Shown here: in pieces, positions 25,923 through 35,500 of the stretch
Layout of the letters: every line of letters begins with the position of its first letter
How positions within the stretch are numbered: the first letter of the stretch is position 1
Origin: Actinacidiphila yeochonensis CN732
Lineage (GTDB): Bacteria; Actinomycetota; Actinomycetes; Streptomycetales; Streptomycetaceae
Direction of reading: 5' to 3'
Length of the DNA: 64,000 nt
Assembly (NCBI RefSeq): GCF_000745345.1
Contig: NZ_JQNR01000005.1
Coordinates: 4,761,650 to 4,825,649 of the forward strand
The notes under the pieces: model-generated
Told to the model about the DNA's origin: nothing
What the model saw: only the letters and a program-made list of their open reading frames with translations
Databases searched by the model: none
Translations under genes and position numbers: made by a program

Positions 25923-27295
25923 CTCGCCAGGGTCTTGAGGAAGGCGGCGTCGTTCTTCTCGGCGGCGGTGACCACCGAGGCGGGGGTGGACTTCCCGGCC
26001 AGCATGTTCTGCAGCGCGGCGTTGAGGGTGTCCAGCAGCGTCGGAGTGGCCCAGTCCAGGTAGGGGACGGAGGTGCCGTCCTCGGATACCTGCCGGGCGA
26101 TGGCGACGTCGTCGGTGAACAGCGGGTCACCCGCGGGGGCTCGCACGTCCGGGTGGAGCAGCGGCATCGTCTGGTTGGCGACGGCGAGTTCGGCGGCCCG
26201 GGTGCTGGCGGCGAAGTCGAGGAAGGCGGCGGCGGCGTCGGCGTGCTTGGACTTGGCGGCCACGGAGAAGTTGGCGGCGGAGGACGCGGTGGCCACGGGC
26301 TTGCCGCCGTCGGCGCGGGGCAGCACGAAGGAGCCGAAGTCCTTGGACTGGCCCGGCTTGAGGGGCAGCGAGCCGGAGTAGTCGAAGTGGAACAGGCCCT
26401 GGCCGTTCACGAAGTCCTGGGCGGCGTCGGCGGCGGCGACTCCGGCGTAGTCCTTGGTCAGGTAGCCCTTGTCGGACCACTGCTTGAGGCTGGACACCGC
26501 CTGCGGGAGGCCGGTGGCGGCGACCTCCGCCGTGCCCTGGGAGTAGATGAAGTCCGAGATGGCGGTGGGTGAGCCGAGGGAGTTCATCAGCGAGTAGAAC
26601 GGCTCGGTGAGCCCGGCCTGCTCCACGTTGCCCAGCGAGATCGGGGTGATTCCGGCCTTCTTGGCCTTCGCCAGGTCGGCTTGGAAGTCGGCGAAGGAGC
26701 GCGGGACGCCGGCGCCGATCTTCTTGAGCAGGGCCCGGTTGTAGTAGACCTCGATCAGCGAGGCGCGGGCGACGGGGACGCCGAACATCGATCCCGTGCC
26801 CATCTCGGTGCCGTCGGGGCTGAACTCGTGCTCGCTGAGGATCGACTGGGGGAAGGAGTGCTTCCACCCGTACGCCTTGGCGTAGTTGTCCAGGTCGAGT
26901 ACCAGTCCGCCGCGGACGAGGGTGCCCAGGGACTGCCAGCCGTTGTTGGCCGGCACGATGTCCGGCGGGTTCGCCGACTTCAGCTTCAGCGGCAGGGCGG
27001 ACATCACGTCGCCCCACGGCAGCGAGGTCCGCTTGATGGTGATGTTGGGGTACTTCTTCTCGAAGGCCGAGACGACGGCGGACATCCACGCGTTGTCGGT
27101 GCCGCCGGAGAAGGCGTCCAGCACCTGGAGCGTGACGTCGCCCATCCGGGCCGGGTCCGTCGCGACCGGCCCCGCCGTGCCGCTGTTCGCGGCGGCGCCG
27201 GCGTCGGTACCCGGCATGCAGCCGGCGAGCAGCGCCGCCGTTGCGACCGGAACCAGCGTGGCACCGATCCGCCCTGTTGTCCTGCGCGAGACCAC
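25919..27295 (-). CDS. Sugar-binding lipoprotein of the ABC importer
   Basis: This 458-residue extracytoplasmic binding protein has a lipoprotein signal: basic start, hydrophobic core, lipobox LLAGC with Cys at residue 26. The mature part has the family-1 solute-binding pattern, with FEKKYPNITIKRTSLPW, PPDIVPANNGW, GVPVARASLIEVYYNRALLKK, and a VNGQGLFHFDYSG segment. It would capture the oligosaccharide outside the membrane and hand it to the two permeases. GTG 27295 follows AGGAGAC. Its promoter lies in the divergent intergenic region shared with the GntR gene, which carries an operator-like site. The closest parallel by gene order is CsnE. Confidence 0.92.
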   Translation of the reverse strand: MVSRRTTGRIGATLVPVATAALLAGCMPGTDAGAAANSGTAGPVATDPARMGDVTLQVLDAFSGGTDNAWMSAVVSAFEKKYPNITIKRTSLPWGDVMSALPLKLKSANPPDIVPANNGWQSLGTLVRGGLVLDLDNYAKAYGWKHSFPQSILSEHEFSPDGTEMGTGSMFGVPVARASLIEVYYNRALLKKIGAGVPRSFADFQADLAKAKKAGITPISLGNVEQAGLTEPFYSLMNSLGSPTAISDFIYSQGTAEVAATGLPQAVSSLKQWSDKGYLTKDYAGVAAADAAQDFVNGQGLFHFDYSGSLPLKPGQSKDFGSFVLPRADGGKPVATASSAANFSVAAKSKHADAAAAFLDFAASTRAAELAVANQTMPLLHPDVRAPAGDPLFTDDVAIARQVSEDGTSVPYLDWATPTLLDTLNAALQNMLAGKSTPASVVTAAEKNDAAFLKTLAR

Positions 27296-27350
27296 GATGT
27301 CTCCTGTCGTCGGTGGACCGTTTGGTGTCCCGGGGGTACGGCGAGCTTAG

Positions 27351-27373
27351 GACTGGCAGACCAATTAGTCCAG
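27351..27373. promoter_or_regulatory. Operator-like site between the ABC operon and the GntR gene
   Basis: On the minus strand this reads CTGGACTAATTGGTCTGCCA, two TGG(T/A)CT half-sites repeated at nine-base spacing. A closely matching element (13 of the first 16 bases) lies upstream of the nagB-like gene at 31778. TGGTCT is also the half-site of the DasR/HutC-type GntR regulators. It is likely bound by the GntR protein encoded just beside it. Basis: seen in sequence plus inference. Confidence 0.6.
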
Positions 27374-27442
27374 ATGTACGGCAGCTGGTTTGAAATCATC
27401 GATCTGGCACGCCTGGTTCGCTCGGCTTGCTATCGTGGACGT

Positions 27443-28183
27443 ATGACGACCATCGGCGAGGAGACCGGAGCAGGGGCAGCGGTCACGCAGACCTACCGCA
27501 GGCTGAGCGAGGCGTTGCGCCGCGGCGCGTTCCCGGCGGGCGGACGGCTGCCCGGCGAGCGCGACCTCGCGGGAAGCCTGGGGGTGAGCCGTTCGACGCT
27601 CCGCCAGGCGCTGGGGCGGCTGGCCGAGGAGGGCAAGCTCGAACGCTCCTCGCAGCGCGGCTGGTTCGTGCGCGGGAACGTGGTCGGTGAGCCGCCCAGC
27701 ACCCTGCAGAGCTTCTCGGAGATGGCCCGGGCCCGCGGACTGCAGGCGCGGGCGACGGTCCTGGAGAGCCGTTCCCGCGCCGCCACGTTCGAGGAGGCCG
27801 AGCAGCTGGGCATCGCGCCGGCCGCCCGCGTACTGGACCTGCGGCGGCTGCGCAGCCTGGACGGGGTTCCGGTGTGCGTGGACCGCAGCATCGTGGTGCT
27901 CGGCCTGGCCGGCGGGCTGGACTCCATGGACCTCACCGACCGCTCGCTCTACGAGACCCTGGAGCGGGAGTGCGGCCTGCGCGTCGCGCGCAGCTCGTAC
28001 TCGGTACGGGCGGAGGCCGCCGACGACGCCACCGCCGAACTGCTGCTGATCGAGCCGGGGGCACCGGTGCTGATCGGCGAGGAGACCACGTACACCGATG
28101 ACGGCGCCGTGGTGCTGATCGGCCGGATGACCTACCGAAGCGACGCCTACCGCTTCCAGGCGGACCTGTTCCGCGCCCTGTGA
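27443..28183 (+). CDS. GntR/HutC-family transcription regulator of amino-sugar genes
   Basis: This 246-residue protein has an N-terminal winged helix-turn-helix (LPGERDLAGSLGVSRSTLRQ, about residues 34-53, then ALGRLAEEGKLERSSQRG). Its C-terminal UTRA effector domain is about 150 residues (RVLDLRRLRSLDGVPVCVD, LYETLERECGL, EETTYTDDGAVVLIGRMTY). DasR, the GlcN-6-P-sensing global regulator, belongs to the same subfamily. It is divergent from the ABC operon and convergent with the kinase-glycosidase-deaminase operon, so it is likely their local repressor. No ribosome site precedes ATG 27443. TATCGT lies seven bases ahead, suggesting a leaderless mRNA. Confidence 0.93.
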   Translation: MTTIGEETGAGAAVTQTYRRLSEALRRGAFPAGGRLPGERDLAGSLGVSRSTLRQALGRLAEEGKLERSSQRGWFVRGNVVGEPPSTLQSFSEMARARGLQARATVLESRSRAATFEEAEQLGIAPAARVLDLRRLRSLDGVPVCVDRSIVVLGLAGGLDSMDLTDRSLYETLERECGLRVARSSYSVRAEAADDATAELLLIEPGAPVLIGEETTYTDDGAVVLIGRMTYRSDAYRFQADLFRAL

Positions 28184-28333
28184 GCCGTCCGGCCTGTGAG
28201 GCGCCCCCGGCGCGCGAGGCGTCCTCCATGGGACGTCCTCGGTGGGGCGCCCTGTGAGCCGTTCGGAGGCCAGGAGCCGAAGAACCCGGGGCCGGACGGC
28301 CCGGTTGTCTGACGACCCGGCCGGAACGTCCAA

Positions 28334-28375
28334 GGCCCCCGGGCCGCCCCTGCCAAGGGATGCGGCCCGGGGGCC
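28334..28375. terminator. Bidirectional terminator between GntR and kinase genes
   Basis: A 14-base perfect GC stem (28334-28347 with 28362-28375), followed by TTTC, lies between convergent genes. It can stop transcription from both sides. Confidence 0.82.
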
Positions 28376-28435
28376 CTTTCCGCGGTTCCGCCCCCGCGCC
28401 GCGCCCTGAGAGCGGCCCGGATGCGGCCCCGTCCT

Positions 28436-29494
28436 TCAGGTGGCCAGGAAGTCCGCCGGCGGCATGGTGCCGGCCACCCTCGCCACCACGTCCGGCGTCA
28501 CCGCCACGCCGTTCTCGGCGAGGGCGTCCAGCAGTGCCCCGGCCACCGGCGGCAGCACGCCGCGGTGCGCCGCCGCGTGCGGCACGTGCGCCGGCAGCTC
28601 CTCCAGCAGGGCCGCCAAGACCGGTGAGCCCGGCGCCGTGAGCACGGAGCCGGAGAGGACCACGCTCACCGGGGCCCCGGTGCCGCCCAGGCCGGTCTCG
28701 CGCGCGGCGACCCCCGCGTACATGGCCAGCCTGCGGCCCTGCTCGCGGACGATCCCCACCGCCACCGGGTCGCCGCTGTCGGCCACCGCGGTGACCGTTC
28801 TGGCACAACTGGTGCGGTCCCGGGGGCCGGCGCCGCCCTCGCGGCGGGTCAGCCAGTGGTTGAGCTCCGCGACCGACGCCTTGCCGTAGTGGGTGAGCAG
28901 CGCGCGGGTCAGCCCGGTCTCGGGGGCGAGGCCGAGCTCGGCGAGGAACACCGCCTTCAGGGCCTCGCCCGCCAGGCCGGTCGCGCCCATGGCGTGCTGG
29001 CCCCACCAGCCCATGTCCCAGCAGCGGCCGGCGGGCCCGCGGGCCGCGATCGCCGCGGCCGTGCCGCCCGCGACGGCGATGCCGACGCCGCTGGGCTCGC
29101 CGCAGCGGATCGCGGCGTACCCGTCGTTGAGGACGGTACGGCGCAGCAGCGCGGGCTGCCGCGCGCGCAGGGCCCCGTCCCAGTACTCCGCGTCCTCGGG
29201 CCAGTCCACGCCGGCCAGCCGGAAGGCCGCGCCGGCCACGGCCGGGGGAGCGGACGGCGAGGGCTGCCGGGACAGCTCCGCCGGGTCGCCCCCGGCCTCG
29301 GCCAGCGCGGCCCCGATCGCGGCCAGCACCTCGTCGACGGCCGCCTCCGGTGTGGGGGCGCCGTAGATGTCGCCGCAGCCGGAGCGCCCGGCGCCCACCA
29401 CCTCGCCGGAGGCGGTGGACACCAGGGCGGCGGTCTTGCTGTTGCCCGCGTCGACGCCCAGGAAGAGCGTGCTCGCGGTGGCCGGGCGCGTCAC
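28436..29494 (-). CDS. BadF/BadG-type N-acetylglucosamine/glucosamine kinase (CsnK-like)
   Basis: This 352-residue ASKHA-fold kinase opens with the phosphate-binding strand LFLGVDAGNSKTAALV and carries LNDGYAAIRCG (catalytic Asp), GIAVAGGTAAAIAARG, the WDMGWWGQ loop and VVLSGSVL. The family includes eukaryotic GlcNAc kinase and bacterial glucosamine kinases. It would phosphorylate the amino sugar released by the neighbouring glycosidase. GTG 29494 overlaps the stop of the GH4 gene by four bases (GTGA), showing a coupled operon. CsnK in the S. coelicolor csn operon holds the same position after the GH4 gene. The exact sugar (GlcN, GlcNAc or a disaccharide) is not decided by sequence. Confidence 0.88.
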   Translation of the reverse strand: MTRPATASTLFLGVDAGNSKTAALVSTASGEVVGAGRSGCGDIYGAPTPEAAVDEVLAAIGAALAEAGGDPAELSRQPSPSAPPAVAGAAFRLAGVDWPEDAEYWDGALRARQPALLRRTVLNDGYAAIRCGEPSGVGIAVAGGTAAAIAARGPAGRCWDMGWWGQHAMGATGLAGEALKAVFLAELGLAPETGLTRALLTHYGKASVAELNHWLTRREGGAGPRDRTSCARTVTAVADSGDPVAVGIVREQGRRLAMYAGVAARETGLGGTGAPVSVVLSGSVLTAPGSPVLAALLEELPAHVPHAAAHRGVLPPVAGALLDALAENGVAVTPDVVARVAGTMPPADFLAT

Positions 29495-30792
29495 GGGAGC
29501 AGCCGCTCCGGCAGCCAGGCGGACTGGGCGGTGGCCAGCTCGGCGTACAGCGCCTCGGCGACGGACAGCGAGGGCACCAGCGGGTTGGCCATCAGCGCGC
29601 GGACGGCGTCGGCGGCGGTCCCCTCCCACGCGGCCTTGGCGGTGAGGATCTGGTACTCCGCCAGCTGCTGGGTGATGCCCAGCACCGAGTGCGGCAGCGG
29701 CTTCTGCGCCTCGGGGTGGAAGCCCTTGCCGTCCACCGTGCCCCACAGCTCGACCACCGTGGAGTCGGCGAACCCGGGCAGCCAGCCCTCGGTGTTGGTG
29801 ATGTTGAACGGCAGCCGCGCCGGCGCGTCGTTGTAGTACGCGCTGATGGCGTCGATGGCCAGCTCCAGCTCGTGGATGCCGCCGCGCGAGCGGTCCTGCT
29901 CCAGCTGCGGCGCGTCGGAGACCGCCTGCTCGCGGTAGTGCTCCCAGTAGCCGGGCAGCGAGTCCATGATGACCTCGGAGCGCGTCTTGGCCGCCAGCTG
30001 CCGCTCCCGCAGGATCTCGTCGCGGAAGTAGTAGTAGTTGAAGTAGTCCGACGGGATGGACTCCATCGCCACCGCCAGGTGCAGCGCGCGCAGGCCGTTG
30101 ACGTCGTCGGTGGGCTTGTCCTTGAGCGCCTCGTAGCGCTCGCGCAGGATCGGGAAGGCGTCCTGCCCGTCGTAGGTGGCCTCGTTGGACCAGCAGTTGT
30201 GGTTGATGCCGACCAGGTTGGCCTTGAGCTTCTCCGGGTCCAGGCCGGCCGCCTTGGCGACCACCGGCGGGAAGACGATCGGGCCCTCGCAGAAGGACGC
30301 GATCGGGATGTCGGTGTAGTCCGAGACGGCCTGGGAGACGATGTTGACCGGGTTGGTGTAGTTGAAGATGCGGGCGTTCGGCGCCACCTCGCCGAGGTTG
30401 GCGCACAGCTCCTTGATCACCTGCACCGAGCGCAGCGCCATCATCATGCCGCCGGGCCCCTGCGTCTCCTGGCCGATGACGCCGTACTTCAGCGGGATGC
30501 GCTCGTCGATCGCGCGGGCGCCGAAGCCGCCGGGACGGAAGCTGGAGAGCACCGCGTCGACGTCCCGCAGGCCCTCGCGCTGGTTGGTGGTGGCCGTGAC
30601 GGTGATGTCCAGCCCGGCGTTGCGGGCCAGCCGCTCCGTGAGCGTCCTGACCACTTCGAGGTGGTCGGGGTCGAGGTCGATCAGCACGAACTCGGAGCCG
30701 TCGAACTCCGCACCGTGGTGCATGAACGACGCCATGGTGCCGGGAGCGCGCGAGGAGCCGCCACCGAGGTAGGCAATCTTGACGCGGGCCAT
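29491..30792 (-). CDS. GH4-family 6-phospho-glycosidase (CsnH-like)
   Basis: This 433-residue protein is a classic GH4 member: the NAD-binding start KIAYLGGGSSRAPG, QETQGPGGMMMALR, the metal-site region NYTNPVNIV, and GINHNCWS with Asn-His-Asn-Cys. GH4 enzymes split glycosides by an NAD- and Mn-dependent redox/elimination mechanism rather than acid hydrolysis. In CsnH-type loci it is expected to cleave phosphorylated amino-sugar disaccharides. ATG 30792 follows GGAGG. It lies 123 bases after the NagB-like gene and overlaps the kinase gene by four bases, so all three form one operon. The substrate is inferred from context only. Confidence 0.92.
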   Translation of the reverse strand: MARVKIAYLGGGSSRAPGTMASFMHHGAEFDGSEFVLIDLDPDHLEVVRTLTERLARNAGLDITVTATTNQREGLRDVDAVLSSFRPGGFGARAIDERIPLKYGVIGQETQGPGGMMMALRSVQVIKELCANLGEVAPNARIFNYTNPVNIVSQAVSDYTDIPIASFCEGPIVFPPVVAKAAGLDPEKLKANLVGINHNCWSNEATYDGQDAFPILRERYEALKDKPTDDVNGLRALHLAVAMESIPSDYFNYYYFRDEILRERQLAAKTRSEVIMDSLPGYWEHYREQAVSDAPQLEQDRSRGGIHELELAIDAISAYYNDAPARLPFNITNTEGWLPGFADSTVVELWGTVDGKGFHPEAQKPLPHSVLGITQQLAEYQILTAKAAWEGTAADAVRALMANPLVPSLSVAEALYAELATAQSAWLPERLLP

Positions 30793-30915
30793 GGATCCTC
30801 CAGGATCTCATCGGGTTCGGACATCAGGGTGTCCGGTCGGGTTGGCGGTACGCGTGCCGCCGCGGCGGCCGGGGCGGGTCGGCCGGGGCCGGGGTGGTCC
30901 GGGCCGAACCGGCTG

Positions 30916-31734
30916 TCAGGTCGAGGCCGTCAGGGCCTCTGCGGCTTGCAGGGCTGCCCGGTCGACGTAGAGGCGCGGCTGGGCGCAGTCGGTGAAGACG
31001 GTGGCCGGCCAGTCGGGCTGGTAGCGGTCGGCTCCGGCGAGCCGGCTGACCGCCTTGGCCTTGTCCGTGCCGTGCGCCACCATCACCACGCGCCTGGAGT
31101 GCTCGCGGATGGTGCCGACGCCCACGGTGACCCCGTGCAGGGGGACGTCGGCCAGGCCGCGCAGGCTCGGGAAGGTCGCCAGGTTGTCCCGGCGGGTCTG
31201 CTCGGTCAGCGCCACCACGTGGGTGCCGGCGTCGGACCGGGTGCCGACGGGGTTGAAGGCGATGTGCCCGTCGCCGGAGCCGGAGGCGAGCAGGAAGAGG
31301 TCGATGCCGCCGAGGGCCGCGATCCGCTCGTCGTAGGCGCCGGGATCGGCCGGGTCGGGCACCAGGAAGTGGTCGGCGGCGATGCCGCGTCCCGGACCGG
31401 CCGCCGCGTCGAGCGGCTGGACGATCTCCTCCCGGCCGAACCGCACGCAGCTGTGCCGGAGTGCGGGGTCGATCCGCCGGAACGCGGCGGTGTCCCGGTC
31501 CTGTTCGACGTACTCGTCCATCATGACGACCACGACGTGCCCGAGGTCCAGGCCGCGCGCGGCGACCTCGTCGGCGAGTGCGCGGTACGTGCTGTGCGCG
31601 CTGCGGCCGCCGGGACACCCCAGGACATACCGCCGCCCGTCGTGCGCTGCGCCGTCGATCTCGTCCGCGATCTCAGCGGCGAGCGCGCGCCCCAGCGCCT
31701 CGGCGTCATGGAACACAGTGGGTGCGACACGCAC
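30916..31734 (-). CDS. NagB-like glucosamine-6-phosphate deaminase/isomerase
   Basis: This protein has the sugar-isomerase fold of NagB and 6-phosphogluconolactonase: VLGCPGGRSAHSTYRAL (the phosphate loop, diverged from the usual TGSTP), VVVMMDEYVEQD, and LASGSGDGHIAFNPVG, where the catalytic DGHIAFN motif is intact. It would turn GlcN-6-P into fructose-6-P and ammonia, ending the pathway fed by the kinase. I chose GTG 31734 because GAAGGAG lies eight bases upstream and the family usually begins at this point. An in-frame ATG at 31767 gives 11 more residues but no ribosome site. No NagA deacetylase is nearby, which suits glucosamine rather than GlcNAc as the sugar. Confidence 0.87.
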   Translation of the reverse strand: MRVAPTVFHDAEALGRALAAEIADEIDGAAHDGRRYVLGCPGGRSAHSTYRALADEVAARGLDLGHVVVVMMDEYVEQDRDTAAFRRIDPALRHSCVRFGREEIVQPLDAAAGPGRGIAADHFLVPDPADPGAYDERIAALGGIDLFLLASGSGDGHIAFNPVGTRSDAGTHVVALTEQTRRDNLATFPSLRGLADVPLHGVTVGVGTIREHSRRVVMVAHGTDKAKAVSRLAGADRYQPDWPATVFTDCAQPRLYVDRAALQAAEALTAST

Positions 31735-31777
31735 AGAGTCAACTCCTTCATGGACCAGATATGCCATTGACCTTACC

Positions 31778-31800
31778 CTGGTCTGACTGGTCTACGCAAC
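31778..31800. promoter_or_regulatory. Operator-like site upstream of the nagB-like operon
   Basis: CTGGTCTGACTGGTCTAC holds two CTGGTCT half-sites at nine-base spacing, and a third, reversed TGGACCAG lies about 20 bases closer to the gene. It matches the site in the GntR/ABC intergenic region. The half-site also matches the DasR responsive element, so DasR could be an alternative binder. Confidence 0.58.
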
Positions 31801-32463
31801 GGTCTGTGCGGTACCCGCAGAGCGCGCCGCCCGACCGCCCGGCATGGCGTCACTGCGGTCCGCGGAGCACACGGCGACGCCCCCGTCCCGCCCGGGTGGA
31901 CCCGGGTAGGGCGGGGGCGTGGAGCGCGCGGACGGCGAGAGCCGAAGGGCAACCGGGAGCACCTCGCCGCGCGTTGGCGTATCTGTACACGAGTCGGCGG
32001 TGCGTCAGCCGCCGCGGTGACCCGCCTCCCGGCGGTCGGGGCATCCACCGCCCGGAAGGGGAGCCCGGACGTCATGGGCATCGGCGTGGCGGAGGGAGAG
32101 GCTGAGGAAGAGGCGGAGGAAGAGCGGAGAAACGGCTTCCGCGGGGGGAAGCCCCCGCCGGACCGAGGAGCCGGTGCCGGAATCGGTGCGACGGCGCCGT
32201 CGCCGGCGCCGTCGCCGGCTTCGCGCAGGCGGAGGACCAGGGGCGCCGGGGTGCTCGGACCCGATGGCGCCCCGCGTGGCGGCGAGCGCGGGGGCCTCTC
32301 CGGGACCCGGCCGGGGCTCCCGCCGGCCCGCGCGAGGACGACGCCGCTCTCGCGGCGCAGGAGGCACGTCGGCGAGGTCGGCCGGGACCGGCTCGACCTC
32401 CCTTCCCCGCCGTCGTCGCCCGGCCGCACCGGCGAGGAGAACGCGGTGCGACCAGGCGGGCGA
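31801..32463. other. Gene-poor stretch with a purine-rich patch
   Basis: About 660 bases lie upstream of the NagB-like gene and downstream of the sedolisin-kelch gene. I find no gene with coding character. A purine-rich patch (32083-32142: GAG/GGA runs) is followed by a short direct repeat of GGCGCCGTCGCC near 32190-32215. The promoter of the nagB-like operon must lie at its left end. Confidence 0.45.
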
Positions 32464-32503
32464 GCCCTCCGTCCGCCGTGGTTCGGAATGGCGGACGGAG
32501 GGC
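32464..32503 (-). terminator. Terminator of the sedolisin-kelch gene
   Basis: A perfect 14-base stem (32464-32477 with 32490-32503) closes a 12-base loop. It lies 36 bases past the stop of the minus-strand sedolisin-kelch gene. Confidence 0.82.
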
Positions 32504-32539
32504 GGCCCAGCGGGTCCTGACGTCAGGTTCTGTGCCCTG

Positions 32540-35500
32540 TCAGCCGAGGACCTCGTCCTGGGCGGGACGTCGAGCGGTACCGCCGTCACCCTGGTGGAGG
32601 CCGCTGCGGCTTCCGGAAGCGGGGCCGGCGCCGTGCGTGGTGGAGCCCCGGTGCTTCGAGGGCTTCACCGTCAGCGTCACCGGGACCGACGGAACGTGGT
32701 ACGGCGTGCTGGTGGAGACCAGCAACTCGGCCCGGTAGGTGCCGGGCTGGGGCGTGCCGGTGGTCGGCGAGGCGCTCATGGAGAGGGTGACGGTGGCGTG
32801 CTCACCCGGCCGGAGCGTCAGCTTCCCGGCACTCTCGCGGAGCCAGTCGGCGCCGGTGTCGCTCGGCTGGTCATAGCCGGGCAGCAGCTCCACGGACGAG
32901 GTCGGCGTCGTGATGGACGTACCGCCGCCGATCTTGTACAGGCCGGGGGCCGCGGCCGCGCCGTAGGTGGCGGTGTTGGCGTTGGGCAGGCTGCTCCACG
33001 CATCGGTCTTCGGGTCGTAGGCGTACCCCCTGTTGGTGATGGCGCCGCCGGAGACACCGGTGCTGAGCAGAAGCTGCCCGTTGGCGGCGCTGCCGGCCGC
33101 GCCCCACATCGGTGCGGGCAGGTCGGCGATGGCCGTCCAGGTGTTTTTCTTGGGGTCGTAGACGTAGGAGTGCGCCACCTCGCCCTCGTCGTTGTCACCG
33201 CCGGCGCAGTAGAGCTTGCCGTTGATGGCGGCGCAGGACGGAGAGGCGACCGGCTCCGGGTACCGCGCCGCGGCCGTCCAGGAGTCGGTGGTCGGGTCGT
33301 AGACCTGCACGTCGGTGATGTCGCAGGTGCCGCCGCCGCAGCCGCCGACGACATACAGCTTGCCGTCGACCACTCCGCTGCCGCTGCTGTAGTACGCCTC
33401 GGGGCTGGAGGCTCCGGTGGACCAGGAGTCGGTGGCCGGGTCGTAGATCTCCAGTTTGGCGTCCGGGCCGATCGGGCCCCAGCCGCCGACGACGTAGAGC
33501 CTGCCGTCGATGAACCCGTAGGCGGGGGTCTCCCGGGTGTCGGCCGCGGACGCCTTCTTCGTCCAGGTGCCGGACGCGGGGTCGAGGGCCCACATGTCGG
33601 CGGTGTCCGTCTTCCCGTTCCACCCGAACGCCGAGTAGATCGTGCCGTCGTTCTCCGCGACGGCGTTGTCCATGATCGTGGTCGGGGCGTCGGGGCCGCT
33701 CTGCCACGCCGTCCCGGTGGACGCGGTCGTGGTCGGCTGCGGCGTTCCCTTCCCGTCCTTGGCCGCCTGGGCCGAGTCCGCCACGGCCGGCGAGGCGTCG
33801 ACCTTGGTCTCCTGGAGCGGTGCCCCGGTCCCGGCCGCGCTGAAGTCCCCCGACTGCTCGGTGAGCTGGACGGTGGCGGGGGCACTGCCGGTGTTGGTGA
33901 CGGTGACCTTCCTCGACGTGGTGCCGCCCAGGGTGGACGACGCGTCGACGGAGCCGGGCCCGACCGTGATCCGGCCGGCCTTCAGCGTGTAGTCCTGGCG
34001 CACCACCGAGTCGGCGGTGACGTGCGCTGTGGCGGAGGCGGAGGTGTACCCGCCCTTGGCGGCGGTGACCTTGTGCGCGCCCGTGCTCGGCGAGAACAGG
34101 CTGTAGAGGCCGTTGCCGACGGCCGGGTCGCCCGGAGTGGCGATGGAGACCGTCTTCGCGGAGCTGCCGGAGGCGGTGACCGCGGCGCCGTCCACCCCGC
34201 TGCCGTCGTTGCCGTCCTTGACGGCGCCGATGATCAGCCCGCCTGGCACCGCTTGCGGGACGAGCTCGCCGACCTGGACGTCGTCGACCTCCCAGTACAG
34301 GTCATCCGCCGAGATGTTCACGGAGTCGAAGCGCAGCTTCACCGACGCCTTCCCGGCGTAGTCGGGCAGCGGGATGCTGACGTGCGAGTCGGCGTCCAGC
34401 GTGCTCACCGTGTACCAGACGGTCTTCCAGTTCTTGCCCCCGTCGGTGGAGGCGTCGAGCGACACGAGCCCGCTGGTCACCACGAAGTCGGTGTCGAAGT
34501 CGATCTCGGGCGACGAGACTCCGGTGAGGTCGTAGGACGGTGTGCTCAGCGTGCTGTCGGTGAAGCTGTAGCCTCCGGTGGAGGGCATGTCGACGATGGC
34601 GAAGCCGCCGCTGCCGCCGGTGTGGTTGCCCCGGCCGTTCGGGTCGTCGAACTTCCAACCGACGTCGCTGTAGCTGGTGGTGGAGACGCTCCAGCCGTCC
34701 GGGGTGGCGGGGGCGGCGTCGAACGTCTCGACGGGCGCGTCGTCCTTGATCCGGTAGCCCGGTGTGGACGCGGCGTAGGGGTCGACCGGAACGGAGACGT
34801 TCAGCTTCTGGTCGCTCAGCCCGACCGAGATCGTCTTCTGCACTGCCCTGTAGCCGGAGTAGGCGGTGGTGAAGTGCAGGGTGTAGTCGCTGTTCTCGGG
34901 TAGCTTCACCGTGTAGGCGCCGGTGACCGGATTGGTGAAGACGCTCAGCGGGGAGCCCTTCACGGTGATCTTCGCGTAGAGCGGCCAGCCGTGGCCCGAG
35001 CCGTCGGTCACCTTCCCGGAGACGGTGTGGGAGGGCACGGACTTCAGCGCGTAGTCGCGGGTGACGGTCGCGCCGTCGTCGACGGCCACGTCCTGACCCC
35101 CGCTGGTGGCGTAGCCGAACGCCTTGACGGCGACGTCATGGCTCCCGGCGACCACCGTCACGTCGTAGCTGCCGTCGGCGGCGGTGGTGGTGGTGAAGTC
35201 GCCCACCGCCACCTGGGCGCCCGCGAGGGGCTTGCCGGTGGCCGCGTCGGTCACGGTGCCGCGGACATCGCCGTGCGGCCCGCTGCGGAACGCCGCCAGG
35301 CCGTCGGGCGTGCCCAGCCCGGTCGGGCCGTCGTAGCCCTTCTCCGCGGTGCACAGGTAGTCCGGGGCGCAGACGCCGTTGTCGCCGGAGGTGACATCGT
35401 TGATGCCGGCGCCGCCCGCCATGTAGGGGTAGGAGTTGGGATAGGTGCCCGCGGCGGGGGTGCCGGCGTCCGCGTAGACCCCTGTGATGATCGGCGAGGC

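Noticed and set aside
24133..27295. Missing ATPase as a sign of a broken transporter
   Set aside because: Sugar importers of Streptomyces commonly use the shared ATPase MsiK encoded elsewhere, so the absence is normal.
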